From Argentina anserina (lineage: Eukaryota > Streptophyta > Magnoliopsida > Rosales > Rosaceae), in NCBI RefSeq assembly GCF_933775445.1, contig NC_065876.1:9176001-9240000 (forward strand): DNA of 64,000 bases. The letters are read 5' to 3'. This document shows, one piece after another, positions 1 to 11,502 of the stretch. The notes below the pieces were generated by a model. It was not told the DNA's origin. It worked only from the letters and a program-made list of their open reading frames with translations, and made no database searches. The translations under genes and the position numbers were made by a program. Each line of letters opens with the position of its first letter. The stretch's first letter is position 1.

Positions 1-239
1 GCACGTATGCACGCAGCCCCTGCATGTAGCCCCGCATGGTCTCCTCCGCATTCGCTCCGCAAAAACATCTTTTTGTCCCGCAAGACCCCACATCAAAGGA
101 TTCAAAATTGCTCATTCCGCATATCTACGCAAGAAACGCGAACTTCAGAAGCAAACTCTTCGCTCAGGAGAAGTGACTCCCGTCTTCTCTACCCTTTTGG
201 GCCTATGGCCTGCCGAGCACAATAGCCCTTTGGGCTTCA
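1..239. other. Unassigned edge sequence
   Basis: Mixed-composition sequence at the window edge with repeated pyrimidine-rich words. The 72-residue open frame has no recognisable domain. It may be the edge of a repeat element that begins outside the window, but no terminal repeat is visible. No gene is called. Confidence 0.3.
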
Positions 240-3035
240 TACTATATTTTCTTTTCCTTTTCCTTTTTCCAATTTCATTATTTAAATGTTCATTGACACG
301 TTTTCATTTCTAACGATATTTCACGTGCTCGTATAGGTAAATTCATTGCTCGTCATACTATGGTGATGACATTCATGCCGAGATGGACGATACTTTTGTC
401 ATCTACATACGATTTCGATTGTATCCTCCCAAGATTTTTATGTCATCGGACGAAGATCGAAAAGGAATTCATCAAGAAACTTCATGCATGACAATCGATT
501 TGCAGAGCAATTTAATTATATGCGGTCTATTTGGCAGACCAACAAGTATGTTTTTCTTAAAGTTGCTGCTTTTGAACATATATATATATTATCGGGCGCT
601 ATTAGCCTTTTTCATGTCTTCTTTTCCGGCCTTCTTATCACGCCGATGAGACCAAAGAGGGATATGATTCCCCTCTTTGTCGACGTTTTTCGTGTGACGG
701 TACTGGGGGAGTCACGTTATTATTTAAAGAGAATAAATTGATTTCGTGTGGTTGTCTGAGTACACCGCTGTTTTGGGTGCAATAATGAGAATCACCGATA
801 TGAATCGATTATTTTGTGACCATATACATCACAACCCTTCTAATTCTGGTTACATACTTGAATATTTCGATTATTCAAAACCTATACCACCCTCGTTTCT
901 TATGGATGCGTCGTCATCGCGACTGTTATTTGAATGTTTGAGTTTTCTTAAACTCATGTCTATAAACTATAATACCAAGGTCTACGTACTCATTTATTTG
1001 AGTTGAAATTCATTACTTTAAAGCAATACTATTTGCCGACAAAAGATCCCAAAAATAACGAATTATATGGGACACACTTAAAATGATTTAATGAACGTCT
1101 ATGACGTTGTATTATCAGAGTCGACCTTGATGCTTACTCCACATCCAAGAAACGCATGCCATTTTTGGCACTTGTATCTATTTCTTGAGGGAATCTTGGA
1201 GATGGAAAAGTAACATTCTTCCATTCTCAAGTAAGCACATTTTTTAGCCTCAGGCTAAGGCTCCGCCCGATCCGATATGCAAGATTTTGTTGCTACGGAC
1301 TTTTGATTAGTCAATCTATTTTGACTATGTTTTCTGCTTACTATTTTTCAAGTATGACGTTGGCATTGCCACGTTTCTTGCTCGATTTTAGCTTAAGTCG
1401 TCTATTGGAATTTGAAGTTTGGTTGTGTTGTATTAAATATTAGCATATTCTATAAAATTTCTCGTATTTCTTGTTTACAAGATGGACTCGTGAGAATTTT
1501 ATTTACCTTGGCTTAGCATGCATGGTCAACGTTTACAACTTACGTGGTTTTTAAATTGGCTGCTTTTGGGTTACATTGGACCCCAATAACACTACATTGT
1601 GATTTAGGACGTTAAAATTTAGAAAACGGACCTCGGAACGTCAAAATTGACGTCGTTTTTCCCGGTTACTGTTCCGGCATTTCCGAAACGTTTTCCGGCA
1701 TTTTCGGCGTATTCGCCACCTTCCGGCCATTTTCCGGCGTTTCCGGCACCACCATCCGGTTCTTGACGGCGTTCCCTGTCGAACCTGAAGTTACGGCCTC
1801 CATACCGGCCAGCTCCGGCCGCCGCCAGCTTCCGGCGAGTTTTTCGTCATTTTTCCGGCATATTTCAGCAGTCCTTGCTGCCACGTTTTCCTAGTCCAAA
1901 TTTCACCCGGTTTTGAGTTCTTTTGACATGGTTTTCTGGTTAATTTTCCGATTTTCTCCAAGTCGTTTCATAGCTCAAACGATTTTATTATTATTGGTGA
2001 CCACCTGCACCAAATGGATGATTTTTCACCCAAATTGTTTGGTATTCAACTGCTCCAATACCATGTTTTTCCAACTCATAAGTTGAAGAATGTAGTTCTA
2101 TTGCCATATGATATACTCGATGGGATTGCACATTTGTTTTAATCCCCCCTCTTACAATATCCTATGCCGTATTGTGTAGAGAAGTTCACCGCGTCGTTGA
2201 CTCTCTTAATTTTATTTTGAGCATGTCTTGCCGTGAAATCGAGTGTCTTGTTAATTGCGTAACCACCCACACTGTCCTACAACGCCACGTAGTTGTTTTA
2301 CGGATCTCGTGCGGAGATTGTATTTTATATCTTCGTGTCTTGCTAAGTTTTCAAAAGACCTACATGCCAATGATGAATTTTCATCTTAATATTTGTGTTA
2401 AGAATGGAGATGAATAAATATGTCAGATTCCATTGACAGTAAATTTTTCAAGCTTAGACAGTAGCTTTGTTAGCCTGCGGACATAACTTGGTTGCCTGCA
2501 GCAGTAGCTTTATGTAACTCAAGATTCTTTGAATCATGGGTTCAGTTTTACTGTCTCTTCGGTTTTGACATGATCATTTTTTGGTCATTTTAAACGAGAT
2601 ATGATGATTGGAGGATCACCTCACCAGTGCTCCACACAGTGAGGCCATGCTTATCGATGCCATGCACGGTGAGGCTGAGCCAGCCCCTCCCGGCGGCTCC
2701 ATGGCATTAAAGTCGTCGGTGGCGGCATCCCCTCCTTCACAGGAGCTTGTGATGACTCCCGTGTTTTCTAATGCGTCCATGACAATCTCTGATGCCCATT
2801 GCTCATTTTGCAAAGCTTGTTCTTTTGCTAGATTTCAAGGAAGTTCTTACTTGCTAAGGCTCCAACCGAGAACATTCCATTCTTACGAAGTATTTAAGGT
2901 GACATTAGTAGACCCTATCCAACCGAATGCGGACATTTTTCGGTATTTTTATGGTATAAGTTAAGAGCATCGACACGTTGGTCACACGTCGCTTTTCTTT
3001 CCACAAGGAATGCTGCATTTGCTAAGTTTTTAGCT

Positions 3036-3400
3036 ATGATCATCATACTAAGGGCTCACCACCCTTCCTATCCTCTCAAATATATTCGATTGGATACCGT
3101 TGGAGAGTTCACCTCCACGACTTTGATGATTTTGTTTTGCATATCTACTGGGATCGTTGTTGAACATATTATTCCTCATGTTCATTCACTGCACGATCTA
3201 GCGGAGCTCGAACTTGGTTATGGGTACTAACCTGCCGATTTTTGCATGGAGATATGTAATGATGTTGCATGCAGTGACATTTATTCGTTTTAGACCAACA
3301 ACTTACCAAGCGTTTTGTGCATACCATATGGTTACTGGATACAATCCCAACGTTCTTTTCATTAAACGCCTATTTGGTTAAAGTTGTTTATGTGTCTCTA
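3036..3400 (+). pseudogene. Copia integrase core fragment (broken)
   Basis: The longest open stretch (3036-3230, 64 codons) reads like the Copia integrase core: RAHHPSYPLKYIRLD, then GEFTS, then VEHIIPHVHS. The family pattern is an IRLDN-GEFTS segment followed by VEH-PHVHTQNG. Past the stop, the plus strand continues with RPTTYQAFCAYHMVTGY and RLFG near 3290-3380, matching the segment that normally follows. This is the best-preserved part of the element. The D-to-E run of the DDE catalytic core is only partly kept, and stops make it non-functional. Confidence 0.75.
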
Positions 3401-4329
3401 TTGTAGTTATCTCAATGGGTCCACTTGAAACGATTAAGTATTCTGGTTGGTTATGATTTATGAATCACCAACACTTGTCCGCTATTTCCAATCTACAACC
3501 GTTGATCTCTATCCTGCGATATTAGCAGACGGTCACTTTGATGAGACATATTTCCCGTCGTTAGGGGGAGATATGGAATGCTCACATTCTAGTTTTAACG
3601 CCATGAATTGACGTGGTGTGGCACTATGTCTCATTAAGATCCCGCAATACTCAAGTGAGCAAATGTGCAACGCATTATCTACCTCCAGAAAGTCAAAGAT
3701 TCGATGCTCAATGACTTTACCGATATTACGAAAGTGACGAGATCGCACATAAATGTTGTGTGTGCCGGTAAGGTTGGAACACTCAGAATATGAGAGAATT
3801 TCATATGACCTGGTCCTAGCACCGTTGGCACCATCCCTGACAGTGGGAAGGAAGTCGGCGATGGCACCATCGTACGCTGTGGTGTTGTCAGCGCGCCGTG
3901 GTATTGCACCACAAAACAAGAGCGGCAAACGCAAAGATGGACTAGTAAGGGTCATAGCTTCGGTCTTGGCTCCTACCTAGATGAGGGGGAGACCATTATT
4001 CTCTGGAATCAAAACTAGACCATGATATTCTCTAAACATGTGTATCAACTAAGTTTCTGTGAGACGCTACAGACTCATTTTGTTGATGTTAGAGAAGAAT
4101 AGAAATCTCACAAATTGATCGTATACAGCGCGCGCATGTGTTTAATACATTGATCTCCCATGATTGATGATGTATTCACTTATGCTCTTATTCTGTTGTA
4201 AAGTATCAACGATGAGCAACTTGACCTAAGTGGAAAGAATCAATACAGGTTGAACTATACTTGTTATATTGGTCGTTGTTCGTAAGTATAATGAGAAAGA
4301 TGAAGTCATGCGATATATGCATGACTTAT

Positions 4330-4620
4330 GGCGCAAAGATTGTGTCATTATCCTAGTATTGACTACGATGAGTTATATTCTCTTGTTATGGACATAATTG
4401 CTTTCCGCTACTTGATCAGTAGTAGTGTCCATGAAAACTGATTTGCAGCATATGATAGTGGTCATAGAAAATATATGTAAAAGGATCTTGATGCAGATAT
4501 GAGAGTGCCCGAAGGACTTTAAATGCCTCTAGACCACGGAGAGCTTATGTAATCAGATTGCGACGTTCGAGAGAACGTAGTACAATCGGTTGCAAAAACT
4601 CATACCTATATGTGTTCATA
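4330..4620 (+). pseudogene. Copia reverse transcriptase fragment (broken)
   Basis: Plus-strand translation gives a run equivalent to the Copia reverse transcriptase start: IDYDELYSLVMDIIAFRYLIS, followed after a stop by ADMRVPEGL. The family pattern is IDYDETYSPV-D---FR-LI and then YMKVPDGF. Downstream, degenerate matches to the SLYGLKQS region can be traced to about 4600. Several stops and indels interrupt it. Confidence 0.7.
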
Positions 4621-5039
4621 TGAAAGCTAATTCTTGATTCTTTATTTCGTCTAAGTAAAGATGATGAAGAGATTCAATGAGCTATACATTCATATATGTA
4701 AGTGTTGTTGGGACACTACTGCTTTCATTATGATGTGATTAACTATGCGCCTATACATCGTCATTGGACTTGCATTGCTCCTTTGACATGGGTTTAGTTC
4801 TACACTTAGTGAACCAACACAAATCCTATCCACACCAACGCCGCCAGCAGCTCCAGCAATATCAACGTACGCCTTGGTGTAGCAGTCGACATTGGTAGCA
4901 TAAAGGATACGTACGGTTCCGCTTCGGACCAAAAATCAGTCCTTCATTGGTCCATTCCCCCATTCTTTTTGCGAAAGACATATTGAATGTGACAAATCAG
5001 AATATGTCCAGTTTCATAGGTCAACTTCAACGAGACCTA

Positions 5040-7140
5040 CGAGACAGCTCGCTCGATGAAATATGGTGAAATTGGTACCTTTGGAAAAGCCTATGTGTCT
5101 ACTTTCCAGGGACACCAACCATTTGTTCATAGCTATCATATTGAGTGAGTTATGGCCGTTTTAGCAAAGTATGACAGTTCTGTCCGAAAATTTGCAAGTC
5201 GGTCAACTTCGACAGAGCACTGTGAACTGTTCCGATCGGATTAGGTGATAGAACGTTCGGTTAGAACGTCTATAAAATACCCTGAAAAACATCATCGTTA
5301 GTATAGAATAAGCAGGGATCGTTCAGTCCGGGGAATCAAAAGTGCCTCAACACTTATCATGTTATTGGGGGATTTGATTTGGATTCTAAAACTACAACTT
5401 AAAATAAATCCTAAATTACTTATATACAATTGATCAACCACTCATCACATAACCAAAACACGAATTCTACGCAAGAAACATGTATGACACGCATAGAACA
5501 ACATATAGGCAGCGAATTATTTCGATTCTTTTAAGTCCATTTCAATTCAAATTCTAATTAGAGTCCGAAGCGGTTCATCTAATCGTTAAGACTTCATAAT
5601 TATTTAGAATCAACGAAGCGTTCAATCCTAAACATATGCTAAAAAGAGTCTAACTTCATGAAGCGTATTAGTTAAACACAAAGAAGCACATAAACACATT
5701 AAGTCGAATTGGAGACATATAAACATGCATGGCGTCACTCATCATGTTTAAACATGCAAATTCCTAGAACTATCACAGCCCTATATAAGTAGCAATAATT
5801 GAGACACGAAGCGCATAACTCAATTAAATACTACTTTGGTGAATGAAATCGCAACCCAAGAAGAGCCATGGCCGTGGCTTTCTCAAGCATTGATTTAGAT
5901 GCACAAGTTCAAGGAATAAATCGAAATAAAACCTAAAAAACAATTCGGAAACCTACTGTCCATAATCATCTAACACGTCAAACATACATATTTCAATGAA
6001 TTCATACAATCAAAACATAAAACCAAAGAAGTCTGAATTTATGTTCTTCATATATAAAACCGAAAATCACATCCAAGAATTCATACAATGAAATCGAAAA
6101 TTGCAGAAAACCAAAAGAAAAATTACAAGACATGGATGAATCACACTTTAAAAACCTTCTAGGATTCGGCAAGAATGGATTCGGATTTGGATGAGGAGGA
6201 AGATGAGCACGGTTTTGTGGTGATGGATGAAGATTTTGTGGCTTGAATTTTCTGGATGTGTTTGGGCAGCAATTCGGCTGTGTTTGTGGGAGAATGGAGA
6301 TGAAAAATATGAAGGGGGGCCGAGCTATATATAGAGGAAGGAGGAGAGGAGGCTGCTAGGGTTTAGGATGGGCTGATCCATGTATGCACGGCTGTGATTT
6401 CTTCTCCTTAATTAGATCAAATGGCTCTCCTTGTTATCCTTGTAGAACAAGCTCTTATCTCCTTGATTCTCTCATGGGCTGCACGGCATGGGCTCATTTT
6501 TAGTTGCTGAATTGATAAGGCACGGCTGAACACCTCTTCCCCTTGTATAACTCGGATTTGAACTCCTTCTTTATCTATTTGAATTATCTCTTCAATTCTG
6601 AAATTAAGAAAAGAAAATCAATAGTAAGAGATAATGTATTTCGAAAATCATGTCCTAATCTAGACATTAGTTGTCTTAAAAAGACACATGTAATAGATGA
6701 GCTCAACTAGATTAGGAAAGTTTCTAATTTGCAAAAAGGAAACTTACTAGAATAAGTAAGTTACTAGAACAAGGAAGTTCATTTAGGAAAGTTTCGTAAT
6801 AAGAGTTTGAGTTCAAGTAGGACTTTCCAAAATGGTACGTTTCCTAGTCTAACAAGGATTCCTAATGCAAACATGACTCTCAAGATATCGCCAATGCGAC
6901 CAAAACGTAGAAAGATGAAGACTCCTAATTCAACTAGGTTTCCTAGTCCTATAAGGATTCCTACTCAAACTAGGACTCTAGACCAATTCTTCGTTTTAAA
7001 CTCGTTTAAGCACAAAAACACATCCATAACCATCCAAGACTCCTATTGTGACTCAATGACTCGATATTACAACAATAAGGGTTAAGCAAAGTACAAATGG
7101 AGGTAAAAACATATTAAGAACGTAGCACAAAGTGCTCCTA
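5040..7140. mobile_element. Non-coding insertion inside the Copia remnant
   Basis: Between the reverse transcriptase remnant and the 3' end of the Copia element lie about 1.8 kb with no long open frame or recognisable protein. Two diverged direct repeats appear to flank it, roughly 5075-5210 and 7160-7290. Both contain a GGAAAAGCC/GGAAAGCC block, a GTGTCTACT-TTTCCAG block and a GTTATG-CCGTTT block. The arrangement suggests an old non-autonomous element, or degenerate LTRs, inside the older Copia copy. No target duplication could be fixed. Confidence 0.35.
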
Positions 7141-7675
7141 TCATTAGGTTGTGAGCTTTATGTCATTGGAAAGCCACGGGTGTCTACTCTTTCCAGAACA
7201 TTTTACAGTTCACTGATACCTATTTTGACGAAGAAGTTATGACCGTTTAAGTGAGTGAAAGTCATTCTACCCGAAAATATGATTTTCATTGCAAACTCTT
7301 GTTTTGAATTGTTATGCAATCATATTTCCTAAGATCTAAGTTTGGCTAAGTATAGCATGAATGATCTAAGGATGTGTGGCTAGATTAATGATTAATCATT
7401 AGCCCAAGACTACGTTTGAGAAGCATGTAATGAACGTTGTATACGTTGTTCTTTGTACTCCATGATTACGGCACTAATCAGGGGTAGTTGTTTCGTAGAC
7501 TTCAGGTGGAGTCTACCTCACATGATGCTATCAAATGTAGACGGTGCGTTGTGCTCTTTTTCCCTTCGATCAAGATTTTGTTTTTACCCAAGAAGTTTTT
7601 ATTTTGCTTGACAAGGTTTTTACCGAGGCAACGATGTGTGCACCATGCAACCTAGGCATGCGACATAAGGGAGAG
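7140..7675 (+). mobile_element. Copia 3' internal region with polypurine tract
   Basis: This stretch carries the hallmarks of a Copia 3' end: a GATCAAGATTTTG block near 7567, a GACAAGGTTTTTACCGAGGC block near 7610, and the polypurine run AAGGGAGAG (7667-7675) immediately before an LTR-like TGTT. It is the same orientation as the integrase and reverse transcriptase remnants upstream and presumably belongs to the same copy. Confidence 0.65.
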
Positions 7676-8020
7676 TGTTCCAGGTGAATTATTATTATAC
7701 CCTTATGTGTGTCTTAGCTTAATAGGTTTCCTGTTATGAGATAGATTAGCATTTCCGTAATAGATTAGGACTCTGAATCATACATGATTGTGGTTTTGTA
7801 ATGCCTATATATAGGCAATTTTATCGTTCAATAATACACAATTATTTCATAATAAGACAACTACGTTATTTTGATTTTAATATTAAAGTCCCTATTCTAA
7901 CCTACCAAAGATCTCTAAGATGCGGAGGGAAATTGCGTGCCTTCTTATTAGGTCAAGCTCGTACATGCAATGTACTCTGCGTAAGTCGCAACACATCCAG
8001 ATTCATGCAGTTAATTAACT
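7676..8020 (+). repeat. Copia 3' LTR, right end uncertain
   Basis: An LTR-like sequence starts with TGTT directly after the polypurine tract. It contains a TATA-like CTATATATAGG near 7804, as expected of an LTR promoter. The right boundary is not certain; a CA end near 8010 is plausible, before TTAATTAACTAATTAAT. No matching 5' LTR is visible, so the copy is truncated, or its 5' end is decayed or outside the window. Confidence 0.5.
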
Positions 8021-8095
8021 AATTAATAAAACCAACAAAGATCTAATTCTAATAGAGTAATAATTAAATTAACTCTGTAGCCTCCGGCATATCTT

Positions 8096-8335
8096 ACCTC
8101 GTCGAACTTGAAACATGCCTCCGCTGCTCCCGGAGTCATCTGCGGCGCCGCTGTATTGTACGTGCTTCTCGATTCTGCCGCCGGCAACCTAACGGTCAAA
8201 AAGATCACACCCGAGACCCAACCCACAAAGAAAAAGAGCGGGAATTCCCAGACAATTGTCATAGCTGTCACTGGCCACTCTCTAGTCCTCTTACATGTCC
8301 CAGTCGACCAACCCAACCCTACCTGCAAAAGGTAA
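8096..8335 (-). pseudogene. Possible first exon of an unknown membrane protein
   Basis: A minus-strand open frame starts at 8328 or, more likely, at the internal Met around 8262 (MTIVWEFPLFFFVGWVSG). It encodes a hydrophobic segment of about 20 residues followed by a hydrophilic stretch. Coding-like sequence ends at KFDE, where the minus strand reads GACGAG then GTAAGA, a good splice donor near 8096. The decayed Copia LTR begins within about 100 bases downstream, and no second exon was found. It may be the stub of a gene broken by the retrotransposon, or its later exons may lie outside the window. The protein family is not recognised. An open frame on the opposite strand overlaps it. Confidence 0.3.
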
Positions 8336-8418
8336 CGAGCACAACGGAAATTATCACACGGCCCTTTTCACTTTTACCATCGAACTTTCTCTCGTGTCGT
8401 GGACCCCACCTCAACCAC

Positions 8419-8496
8419 TTCCCGCCACTACCCAGTCCCCAGCACCCAATTTTGGCGCGAAACACGGCGGTGTTTCCCGCCTATCGGTTTATAAAT
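8419..8496. promoter_or_regulatory. Cluster of E2F-like sites with TATA box
   Basis: Three E2F-type sites lie within 65 bases: TTCCCGCC at 8419-8426, the palindromic TTTGGCGCGAAA at 8451-8462, and TTTCCCGCC at 8473-8481. A TATA-like TTTATAAAT follows at 8488-8496 and a second TTTATAAA near 8553. E2F sites are known to mark S-phase genes in plants. Which gene this promoter serves is unclear: the minus-strand exon stub at 8096-8335, or a broken plus-strand transcript. Confidence 0.55.
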
Positions 8497-8510
8497 GAAG
8501 CGGCGCGTTT

Positions 8511-8945
8511 TTGAGTGATCCACATAACTGCCGCCCCCACACACCTGTCGCTTTTATAAACCGGCGCCTCTTCGTCTTCCCTCAGGGACGTGGGTTCCAA
8601 CTGCCGTTTGAAATTTTAACGGGCCGCCGTAACCTTTTTTTTTCCTCCTCGTTTTATACGGTCGGTGCCGGGAGACCATCAGCAAAAGCAGGAACGTGTT
8701 TTCGTGCTCCTCGGCACCCGATTGTCAGAGAACGAAAGACCTTGTTAACATCACCCTTGAATGACGTGATCTCCGACTTAATATCTTCCTCTTTCGGTCA
8801 CCGGACTGATGACCGGAGACCTAAAAGACTCAACAAGCAGATAAGTTGGTCTGATAACCCTTCTGCCTACTCGGGTATCGCCAGCCACTCATGGTGGCTC
8901 ACCTTCAGAGATATATGCAATGTTTTGGCACACATTCCCACATAG
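8511..8945 (+). other. Open frame after the E2F promoter, unresolved
   Basis: A 144-codon plus-strand open frame lies just downstream of the E2F/TATA cluster and stops just before the hAT element at 8961. It has no recognisable domain and its composition is not convincing as protein. It may be untranslated leader or a broken gene whose continuation was lost. It is listed because it is the longest open frame here and its promoter looks real. Confidence 0.2.
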
Positions 8946-8960
8946 AGAGAAGGGTCAGTC

Positions 8961-9505
8961 TAGGCCTCATCAAATAGCCATGGGCCCTAGACCGCCCCAC
9001 CCGCTAGGGCCAAAGCCCGGCCCGGTCCTAAAAACCCGCCCTATTCGGCCTTTTTAGGCCTCTTAATAATTAAATTTTTAAATATATTTCTCATATTTTA
9101 TATACAATACACCTTATTATGTTTTGTAATTGATTTTATATGCTTTATTTCTTCTATGTCTTTTTGGTGTGAAAAACAATAATTGATTTTAAGTGATTTA
9201 TAAAGTTGATATATAAATATAACTATTTAAACATATATTTATAAAAGTATAAAGTTGAATTTAATGTCTATATATATGCAAAATATACATATAAATAAAA
9301 AACAGTCTTGTACTCAATGTTTCAACCAATATAAACTAAATCATGAGGTAAAAATCATATTAAATTTTTTTTGTTCAATAAAAAAAAGACTATATTCAGC
9401 CCATTTTAGCCTTATTTAGCCCTATTCATATGGCCGGCCCGACCCTACCATAAGCTCTAAAATTTAGGGTAGGACTTGGCCCGTACCAGCCCATGATGAA
9501 GCCTA
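8961..9505. mobile_element. Non-autonomous hAT element (MITE), 545 bp
   Basis: The element starts TAGGCCTCATCA and ends TGATGAAGCCTA, an imperfect inverted repeat. It is flanked by a perfect 8-bp direct duplication GGTCAGTC (8953-8960 and 9506-9513). An 8-bp duplication with short TA(G)-type termini is diagnostic of hAT transposons. GGCC-rich sub-terminal segments surround an AT-rich core, and there is no coding capacity. Confidence 0.9.
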
Positions 9506-9724
9506 GGTCAGTCACATTCTCCAATGCACCTTATTTATAGATGTTTAACCACCTAAAAGAGGTAACATATTCACAAGTCCTTAATTCTCGAACTTATTCC
9601 GTATCAGTACTAACTCAAGTTTCGAAAGGCCAAAGGCCGGCGCACCGCTGTTCTTTTGACTTTAATTTGTGTTGTATGCAAGTCCCACTAAACTGACACA
9701 CCATGATACAAAGCTACAAGAAAC

Positions 9725-10260
9725 TAGGACTGTTAATCGGTTCCGGTTCCAGAAGGAACTGTTGGAACCGAACCGTTTAACAGCAGTTCGGTTCGGTTCC
9801 TAGAAAAAAATGAAGTTATATAGTAGAACCGAACCGTTTTTAAAACAGTTCAGTTCGGTTCGGTTCTAAAATCTAAAAATGCATATGAACCGTTTGGAAC
9901 CGTTTTGGGACCGAAACCGTTTGCAAAAGGGAGAAATTGCTTTAAACTAAAGTACTAGTTATACTCTATTTGGTGGAGACAAAGATTATGCCCTGGTTTG
10001 GAATTATCTTGTCTCGAATTATCAATCTTCCCTCATTTCTTGTCACCAGATATAAGTATGATATGCTCAAACTAACATCAGTCTTGAATTTAAGACAATG
10101 TTTTTTAGAACCGTTTGGAACCGTTTTGAGACCGGAACCGTTAGGAACCGAACCAAACAGTTGCTATTCTGAAAAATACAAGAACCGAACCGTTTAAATA
10201 ACACGATTCAGTTTACGGTTCCACCTATTTTTAACTGTTTTGAAACCGTTTACGGCCCTA
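9725..10260. mobile_element. Non-autonomous hAT element with AACCG motifs, 536 bp
   Basis: Termini are TAGGACTGTTAATCGGTT and its imperfect inverse AACCGTTTACGGCCCTA. The 8-bp target duplication CAAGAAAC is perfect (9717-9724 and 10261-10268). The interior holds many copies of GAACCG/CGGTTC in both orientations, probably transposase-binding sub-terminal repeats. It encodes no transposase; the 75-codon open frame inside is chance. Confidence 0.9.
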
Positions 10261-10370
10261 CAAGAAACTCGATTTCCTGGATTCAGCTCCCCTTAACTTA
10301 TATCAAGTCCGCTACCTTACCTAGGGCCGGGTGGCCGGTTGAGTCGGTGGGTAGGTACTCCCTGAGCGCG

Positions 10371-10876
10371 ACACGTGTTGACGTGTTAGAGATTTCAAAC
10401 AGGCTCTCCCACGACTACGTCTTGGATCACGCCCGCAAGTCGTGCGTCACCTCAACCAATCAGAACCCGCCAACTCATCCCCGTTTTGACCGAATTGCAG
10501 CCTTTTCGGATCGTTAATGAACATAACGGACTCCGTCATGAATACAACTTGATTGTGTGATACCTAATTGTCCGAATATTCGAGAGGGATCATTAAAACG
10601 ACGAGATTAATTTACTAACCTGCCACTAATGGCGGCAAATAGTACAAAGCCTAACCGGCCCAAAACGCAGACAGAGGAAAAGCCGAAACTAAGCCTGTGT
10701 TGCAACGTCATGATTCCGGTCGGCAATCCGACCATAATTTCGAAGCTAAGTTTGGATCCAACTCGATATACTTAAACGATTACTTCGTTGTAGAGTTGAA
10801 CGCAAGCAAAGGTGGAACACGCGTCCGAGTTGGTGGCAATGAACAACTTACAAACAAGGGATCAAGCGCCACGTGT
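10371..10876. promoter_or_regulatory. G-box/ABRE-like motifs upstream of ACR8
   Basis: ACACGTGT at 10371-10378 and CCACGTGT at 10869-10876 contain the CACGTG core bound by bZIP and bHLH factors; CCACGTGT also fits an ABA-response element. They lie 0.25-0.75 kb upstream of the predicted ACR8 start. ACR-family genes are reported to respond to hormones and stress, so a role is plausible but unproven. Confidence 0.4.
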
Positions 10877-11103
10877 AAATCACGAGTTGACGTTTTAAGT
10901 GGAAGGGAGTGAGGGAGAGGTCGGTCAAGGCGGGCAGGGTTATCGGAGGGGACAACAATACTCATGCCATGTGATTTAAGTGTAGTATTTTTCACTAATC
11001 TGCCCGCCCTAAACTCTGGGAGTAAAAAATAAACAATTTAAATAAAATATTAAAATATCTTTATTGCTGAATTTTATTAAATTAATCAAAGAAATTATGA
11101 AAA

Positions 11104-11112
11104 TATATAAAG
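11104..11112 (+). promoter_or_regulatory. ACR8 TATA box
   Basis: TATATAAAG lies about 400 bases before the ATG, in the right place for a transcription start near 11135-11140. A leader of about 365 bases would include the GA microsatellite at 11188-11222. Confidence 0.55.
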
Positions 11113-11182
11113 GGGAGACCACCGAGATGGGCAAAGAGGCACACCCCAGTGTGTTAAGAACAAGGCATGCTTTGCGCTTTTG

Positions 11183-11187
<5 letters not shown>

Positions 11188-11222
<35 letters not shown>
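11188..11222. repeat. (GA)n microsatellite in the ACR8 leader
   Basis: An uninterrupted run of about 17 GA dinucleotides lies in the predicted 5' untranslated region of the ACR8-like gene. GA/CT runs are common in plant leaders and are variable in length. Confidence 0.9.
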
Positions 11223-11224
<2 letters not shown>

Positions 11225-11502
11225 ACAGTAACTCTTTTCTAGAGAAAGAGAGAAACAGAGAAGAAGGTTGGTGTTTGTGTTGGTAGCGATTTGATCTAAG
11301 TAGCCGAGAGTCCGGAAGCATCTCTCTTCTGTTCTGTGGCATTGCTGGCTTTGTTTGATACGGCGGCGAAGTTTCCTTTTCATTCTTTGATTGTCTCGTC
11401 GCTCAGAGTTTGTTGGGTGCTTTTGTTTTAAAACTCGAAGAGAAGAACGTTTTCATTTCTTGGCTCTACCAAACGTCGTGTTCGTCTGCTCGAATTGAAA
11501 GG

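Larger units (their letters stand above)
300..5000 (+). mobile_element. Decayed Copia (Ty1) retrotransposon, gag-pol remnant
   Basis: Frame-hopping translation of the plus strand recovers Copia polyprotein landmarks in the usual order. Around 2240-2290 is a protease-region segment reading CLVNCVTTHTVLQ. Around 2560-2640 comes RDMMI of the GAG-pre-integrase module, then CSFCKAC of the integrase zinc knuckle near 2795-2820. Integrase core follows near 3036-3230 and 3250-3380 (TGYNP, RLFG), then reverse transcriptase near 4330-4530. Many stops and frameshifts interrupt all of these, so no protein can be made. The order protease, integrase, reverse transcriptase is diagnostic of Copia rather than Gypsy. 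The segment before about 2100 is too decayed to assign, though the gag region should lie there. No 5' LTR was found. Confidence 0.8.

Noticed and set aside
8108..8335. Plus-strand 75-codon frame
   Set aside because: Antisense to the more plausible minus-strand exon with a good donor; neither is certain.
11009..11383. Minus-strand frame of 124 codons before ACR8
   Set aside because: Crosses the GA microsatellite in the ACR8 leader and reads as low-complexity Ser/Leu.
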